26,389 nt of DNA, from positions 1 through 26,389 of the forward strand of contig JAEYQZ010000207.1 in the NCBI GenBank assembly GCA_023409695.1. The letters are read 5' to 3'. The stretch's first letter is position 1. Each line of letters opens with the position of its first letter. This stretch comes from Methanobacteriota archaeon (GTDB taxonomy: Archaea; Methanobacteriota; Methanobacteria; Methanobacteriales; Methanobacteriaceae). Both the position numbers and the translations under genes were made by a program. The notes under the pieces were generated by a model, which was not told the origin of the DNA, ran no database searches, and saw only the letters and a program-made list of their open reading frames with translations. This document shows positions 22,957 through 26,389 of the stretch, one piece after another.

Positions 22957-23414
22957 GCTATTCTACATTTTTAGCTGCTAAGTAAAATATACTCCAATAA
23001 CCCTAAGGTACACAGAGCTCTAACATTAATAATCATTAAAAAATGCGATTTTTCTAAAATATATCTTAATTAACGTTCAAATTAATATTATGTTAATTAA
23101 ATCTGACTTACTTAATTTATTAATTAAAAGCAGCGAATTTCCATTCTTCTTCAACTATAATCCATTAAAAAGATATAAAAGCATTTATGGTTAAAATTAT
23201 TTAATATTTATGTCATTACCCTTTTCAGATGTTTATTTAGCAAAAAATTAGTTTTCAAAAGATTTAGCCCAAAAACTTATAAAAACAACTGCCATTGTTT
23301 AATTAATGAAAAATATCAAAAAAAATATTTTTTTCTTTAATGAAACTATTATTTAGATTTATTAAAATTCTAAAGTTGTAATTAAAAATTATTTTTAAAA
23401 TAGGAGGATTTTAA
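22957..23414. other. Intergenic region with long leader of the glutamate decarboxylase gene
   Basis: 458 bp without a credible gene. A strong box A, CTTATAAAAA, sits at 23276-23285, 130 bp before the ATG, predicting a leader of about 105 nt. Within the leader, AAAAATAT and ATATTTTT arms can pair (about 23310-23330). AGGAGGAT at 23402-23409 is the ribosome site. A second weaker A/T element nearer the gene cannot be excluded. Confidence 0.5.
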
Positions 23415-24890
23415 ATGTTATCAAACAAGAAAAATTTAGGTGAAATGAGCAAGTTAGAAAGGGAACATACCACAACTTACGGTAGTCGTTACTTCAGAAA
23501 AAGCGTACCTAAGTACAGAATGCCAGATAGGGGAATGCCTGCACGGGCTGCTTACCAAATAATCCACGATGAACTGAATTTAGACGGTAACCCTGCCTTA
23601 AACTTAGCAAGCTTTGTAACTACCTGGATGGAACCTGAAGCCGACATGCTAATAATGGAAAGTATGGGAAAAAACTACATCGACAACGATGAATACCCCC
23701 AAACTCAAGTAATTCAGGACAGGGTTGTAAACATGCTTGCAAGGTTATTCAACACCCCTAAAAATAGTAACTCCATTGGAAGCGCTACCATAGGTTCTTC
23801 AGAATCTATCATGCTTGGACTTCTGGCTCATAAGTGGATGTGGAAGAAACGAAGGGAAGCTGAAGGTAAACCAGCAGACAAGCCGAATATAGTAATAGGT
23901 GCAGACGTTCATACAGTATGGGAGAAGTTCGCCCTCTATTTCGACGTGGAACTCAGACTTATACCCCTTAGAAAGGACATATGCAAAATAACAGATACAA
24001 AAATCACTGAGATTATGTCTTCATTCAGTTATATAAGCGGCTTAAAAGAAGACATGTATACAATAACCGCAGAAGATGTTAAAGCTGCAGTTGACGAGAA
24101 TACCATAGCTGTGGGGGCAGTAATCGGGACAACATTTACAGGGCAGATGGACCCTATAGAAGATATTAACAAGGTACTACTTGAAATTAAGGAAACTGAA
24201 GGCTGGGATATACCCATACATGTCGATGCTGCAAGCGGAGGATTTATACTGCCGTTTTTATACCCTGACATCAAATGGGATTTCAGGCTGGAACAAGTCA
24301 GATCTATTAATGTATCCGGCCATAAATATGGGTTGGTTTATCCAGGTATAGGGTGGTTGCTATTTAAAAATAAAACAGACCTTCCTGAAGAGCTTATATT
24401 TAAAATAAATTACTTGGGAGGCCTCATGCCTAATTATTCCCTTAACTTTTCTAAGGGCAGCAGCACCATTATTGCACAGTACTACAACTTCATAAGGCTG
24501 GGAATGGACGGTTACAAAAAAATAATGAAAAACATGCAGGAAAATGCGCGTTACCTCGCCACCAGATTAAACGGATCAGGCAAATTCGAAGTTATAAACA
24601 AAAGTGTGACATTTCCAATCGTAACTGTAGAACTCAAAAATACCACATGCAACGTGTTCCACCTTTCAGAAAAGCTCAGGCAGAAAGGGTGGATTGTACC
24701 CGCTTACAATTTGCCTGCAAATGCAGATGATACAGCTGTTTTGAGAATAGTGGTAAAGGAGAGCTTCAGTAAAGACATGGCCGAAATGTTCTTTGCAGAT
24801 ATAATGGAAGCCATTGAAAAGCTGGAACAGTCGAAAGAAGACAGGATAACAGATCTAGACCATAATAAAAATCCAACTCTACTCTACTGA
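23415..24890 (+). CDS. gadB: Glutamate decarboxylase (PLP group II)
   Basis: 491-residue PLP enzyme of the GadA/GadB type, predicted to convert L-glutamate to GABA and CO2 while consuming a cytosolic proton. Diagnostic segments: LNLASFVTTWMEPEAD, GSATIGSSESIMLG (cofactor phosphate), HVDAASGGF (Asp271, PLP ring) and SGHKYGLVYPGIGW with the Schiff-base Lys304. The C-terminal half has LGGLMPNYSLNFSKGSS, IIAQYYNFIRLG and RIVVKESFSKDM. It is longer than the E. coli enzyme (466 residues), mainly because of about 24 extra residues at 190-214 (KITDTKITEIMSSFSYISGL). GGAGGAT precedes the ATG by 5 nt. It is related to the partial gene at the right edge. No GadC-like glutamate/GABA antiporter is present; a 6-TM protein of unknown function follows. 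Confidence 0.93.
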   Translation: MLSNKKNLGEMSKLEREHTTTYGSRYFRKSVPKYRMPDRGMPARAAYQIIHDELNLDGNPALNLASFVTTWMEPEADMLIMESMGKNYIDNDEYPQTQVIQDRVVNMLARLFNTPKNSNSIGSATIGSSESIMLGLLAHKWMWKKRREAEGKPADKPNIVIGADVHTVWEKFALYFDVELRLIPLRKDICKITDTKITEIMSSFSYISGLKEDMYTITAEDVKAAVDENTIAVGAVIGTTFTGQMDPIEDINKVLLEIKETEGWDIPIHVDAASGGFILPFLYPDIKWDFRLEQVRSINVSGHKYGLVYPGIGWLLFKNKTDLPEELIFKINYLGGLMPNYSLNFSKGSSTIIAQYYNFIRLGMDGYKKIMKNMQENARYLATRLNGSGKFEVINKSVTFPIVTVELKNTTCNVFHLSEKLRQKGWIVPAYNLPANADDTAVLRIVVKESFSKDMAEMFFADIMEAIEKLEQSKEDRITDLDHNKNPTLLY

Positions 24891-25213
24891 ATCTAGAGAA
24901 ATAGGACGAATATCCTCCCTATTTCTATTTTAATAATATAAAAAATTGAAATTGACAAAATAATATAAATAAATAGTTCTTTAAAGCAGCTCCTGTTAAC
25001 AACATAACTTGAATTAATTGTCTAAAACATATGACACTACCTCCTGCAGAATTTTAGAATTACATATTCCAGACAAAATCTCTCAGAATATATTTAATTT
25101 ATAAAAATAATGTATTAAACAAACAATCATATCAAAAAACGACATCATTTAACATTGAAGTATGATTGCTATAGTTTAGTAAAAATTAGTAGTTAAACAA
25201 TGCAGGCACCACA
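24891..25213. other. Intergenic region after gadB
   Basis: 323 bp. It starts with the terminator-like hairpin at 24897-24926, and then A/T-rich sequence with no coding frame. The promoter of the following membrane-protein gene must lie here, but no TATA box at ideal spacing stands out; the ribosome site is also weak (CAGG about 9 nt before the ATG). Confidence 0.4.
24897..24930 (+). terminator. Hairpin and T-rich tail after gadB
   Basis: Perfect 9-bp arms AGAAATAGG (24897-24905) and CCTATTTCT (24918-24926) with a 12-nt loop, followed by ATTTTAAT. It begins 6 nt past the stop codon, so it resembles an intrinsic terminator or an mRNA 3'-end stabiliser. A smaller AGGA/TCCT stem is nested inside. 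Confidence 0.55.
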
Positions 25214-26089
25214 ATGAAAACAGAGAAAACCACCAACAAGAACAAATGTGATTTGCTTCCTGTTAATCTGCCAGAAGACTGGTCATGTTTAAATGCTAAA
25301 GGACCTGGGCCTTTTGCGACAAATGCTACGTTAAAAACTCCCCAAGGTAAAACTGTCCCATGGGCTTCTCGCCATCGCCGTAAACATCATTTTCAGCTGG
25401 ATAAAAGTAGAGGATCAACATGGTGGGCACCTGGTGCTATAGGATGGTGGATCGGAGTATTATTCTCAATTGGAGCTACCTGTTTTGCAATTGGAGCTAT
25501 TCATTCATATATAACCACTGCTGGCGACACATATGATAGTTTAACTTTCTTTGCTGGCTCCATATTTTTCACTAGTGCTGCTTTTTTACAGTACCTGGAA
25601 GCAATTAACACGCCTCATAATCCAATGAATAAAAAAGAAAAATTTCGCTTTATCGCCTGGACACCTCGACATATCGGCTGGTGGGCTGTAATAGTGCAAT
25701 TTATTGGAACGTTACTTTTTAATCTCAATACATTCAACGCAATGCGCATTAATTTATCCGCCAACCAGTTAACTAATTTAGTATGGATCCCAGATGCCTA
25801 TGGATCTATTTGTTTTCTTATTGCAAGTTTACTGGCCTGGATGGAAGTCAGCCATGCTTTGTGGTCATGGCATCCCCTCAGTTTTTCCTGGAACATATCT
25901 GGACTAAACATGTTAGGTTCCATTTTTTTTGGAATTTCTGCTGTGGGTGCATTTGTTTTACCCGATACAGGTTTACCGCTAAATGTGTTCCTGGTTAATA
26001 TAGGCACATTTGCAGGAGCTGTTTGTTTCCTGGTTGCTGCTATACTATTATTACCAGAGCGAGCTCATGAAACAATTAACCATAAATAG
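25214..26089 (+). CDS. Six-helix membrane protein with three internal repeats (YrhK-like)
   Basis: 291 residues. A 70-residue cytosolic-type N-terminal part (LPVNLPEDWSCLN, then basic SRHRRKHHF) precedes six hydrophobic helices at about 76-99, 108-128, 154-175, 193-211, 229-249 and 258-280. They form three repeats of a two-helix unit: GAIGWWIGVLFSIGATCF...FFAGSIFFTSAAFLQYLEA, then RHIGWWAVIVQFIGTLLF...DAYGSICFLIASLLAWMEV, then SGLNMLGSIFFGISAVG...GTFAGAVCFLVAAILLLPE. The second helix of each unit resembles the YrhK-like hairpin pattern. Function unknown. It lies between two glutamate decarboxylase genes in opposite orientation, so a role in acid response or in glutamate/GABA passage is conceivable, but the protein does not resemble known amino-acid antiporters. 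Confidence 0.75.
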   Translation: MKTEKTTNKNKCDLLPVNLPEDWSCLNAKGPGPFATNATLKTPQGKTVPWASRHRRKHHFQLDKSRGSTWWAPGAIGWWIGVLFSIGATCFAIGAIHSYITTAGDTYDSLTFFAGSIFFTSAAFLQYLEAINTPHNPMNKKEKFRFIAWTPRHIGWWAVIVQFIGTLLFNLNTFNAMRINLSANQLTNLVWIPDAYGSICFLIASLLAWMEVSHALWSWHPLSFSWNISGLNMLGSIFFGISAVGAFVLPDTGLPLNVFLVNIGTFAGAVCFLVAAILLLPERAHETINHK

Positions 26090-26161
26090 CAGCACAAAAT
26101 AAAAATATTAATTAAAAAAATAAACAAATATTGTGCTGTGGTATTAAAAATGACAGCACAA
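26090..26161. terminator. Three-element inverted repeat between convergent genes
   Basis: CAGCACAA occurs at 26090-26097 (starting right after the stop codon) and 26154-26161, and its complement TTGTGCTG at 26131-26138. The middle element can pair with either: left stem 8 bp, right stem 9 bp (26131-26139 with 26153-26161, 13-nt loop). Position between the ends of two convergent genes suggests a bidirectional terminator. Confidence 0.5.
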
Positions 26162-26165
26162 ATGT

Positions 26166-26389
26166 TTAATACAGTAATGAAGGATTTTCCCTTTCTTTCA
26201 CTTCTTCTTTCTTAATGGCTAATTGTTTTAACCTGCTGCATGTATCTACTATGTCATTAAAGAGCATATCTACCATATCCCTGCCAAAGCTCTCTTTAAT
26301 AACCATTCTTATAACTGCAATATCCTCTGCATCCGCTGGAAGAGTATATGCAGGCACGATCCACCCTTTTTCACGCAGTTTTTCCGAAA
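26166..26389 (-). CDS. Glutamate decarboxylase paralogue, C-terminal end (5' truncated by window)
   Basis: On the minus strand the frame is open from the right edge to a TAA at 26168-26166, about 73 residues of the C-terminus. SEKLREKGWIVPAY, LPADAEDIAVIRMVIKESF and the final NPSLLY align directly with the end of the full-length decarboxylase upstream (SEKLRQKGWIVPAY, RIVVKESF, NPTLLY). A GTG at 26357 is only an internal Val codon. The gene is therefore a second decarboxylase, convergent with the six-helix membrane protein. The middle of the tail (AIKKEEVKE versus SKEDRITD) differs, so the copies are not recent duplicates. The catalytic part lies outside the window, so activity cannot be judged. 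Confidence 0.88.
   Translation of the reverse strand, partial: SEKLREKGWIVPAYTLPADAEDIAVIRMVIKESFGRDMVDMLFNDIVDTCSRLKQLAIKKEEVKERENPSLLY

Noticed and set aside
26166..26357. 63-residue minus-strand small protein starting at a GTG at 26357
   Set aside because: The frame is open to the window edge and upstream residues SEKLREKGWI match the full decarboxylase, so this is the end of a larger gene.

Overview
The window looks like a chromosomal segment of a methanogenic archaeon, most probably a Methanobacterium-type member of the Methanobacteriales. This is inferred from the low G+C content, TATA-box promoters (for example at 16612 and 23276), Shine-Dalgarno sites of the GGAGGTGA type, and the mix of families: a DUF2206-like membrane protein, a PsbP-like lipid-anchored-type protein, a HisKA_2-like PAS protein, and glutamate decarboxylases. 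No rRNA, tRNA, CRISPR array, transposase or phage gene was seen.

Region 1 (2-616, +) is the C-terminal end of a condensation/acyltransferase-like protein cut by the left edge. Region 2 (798-13286, all on -) is a cell-surface glycan cluster of eleven genes, read from 13286 leftwards. It holds a dolichyl-phosphate-type GT2, a DUF1972-type GT4, a zinc-ribbon SAM methyltransferase, a GT4, a large polytopic membrane protein, another GT4, an FdtA-like dTDP-sugar 3,4-ketoisomerase, two tandem FemAB/GNAT-like acyltransferases, a DegT aminotransferase and a final GT2. FdtA plus the aminotransferase implies synthesis of a dTDP-3-amino-3,6-dideoxyhexose (Fuc3N or Qui3N type). The two FemAB-like proteins are candidates for acylating it. 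Sugar nucleotide supply (rmlA/rmlB), a flippase and an oligosaccharyltransferase are not in the window. A hairpin followed by a T-run (755-786) closes the cluster.

Region 3 (13287-18681) is regulatory and mixed. It holds a 527-residue PAS protein built like a receiver/PAS/histidine kinase but with apparently degraded catalytic motifs. It also holds a convergent small protein with a ribbon-helix-helix-like start, and two overlapping or adjacent GNAT acetyltransferases behind a promoter with a 20-bp perfect palindrome. The last gene is a secreted protein ending in a Gly/Thr/Glu heptad repeat, preceded by an 11-bp-arm dyad.

Region 4 (18682-22956) holds a DJ-1/PfpI protein, chorismate synthase (aroC), a PsbP-like anchored protein and a 14-TM DHA2 drug exporter. 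Region 5 (23415-end) holds a full glutamate decarboxylase, a six-helix membrane protein made of three internal repeats, and the C-terminal end of a second glutamate decarboxylase on the opposite strand, entering from the right edge. The membrane protein between two decarboxylases, without any recognisable GadC antiporter, and the degenerate sensor protein are the most unusual items.
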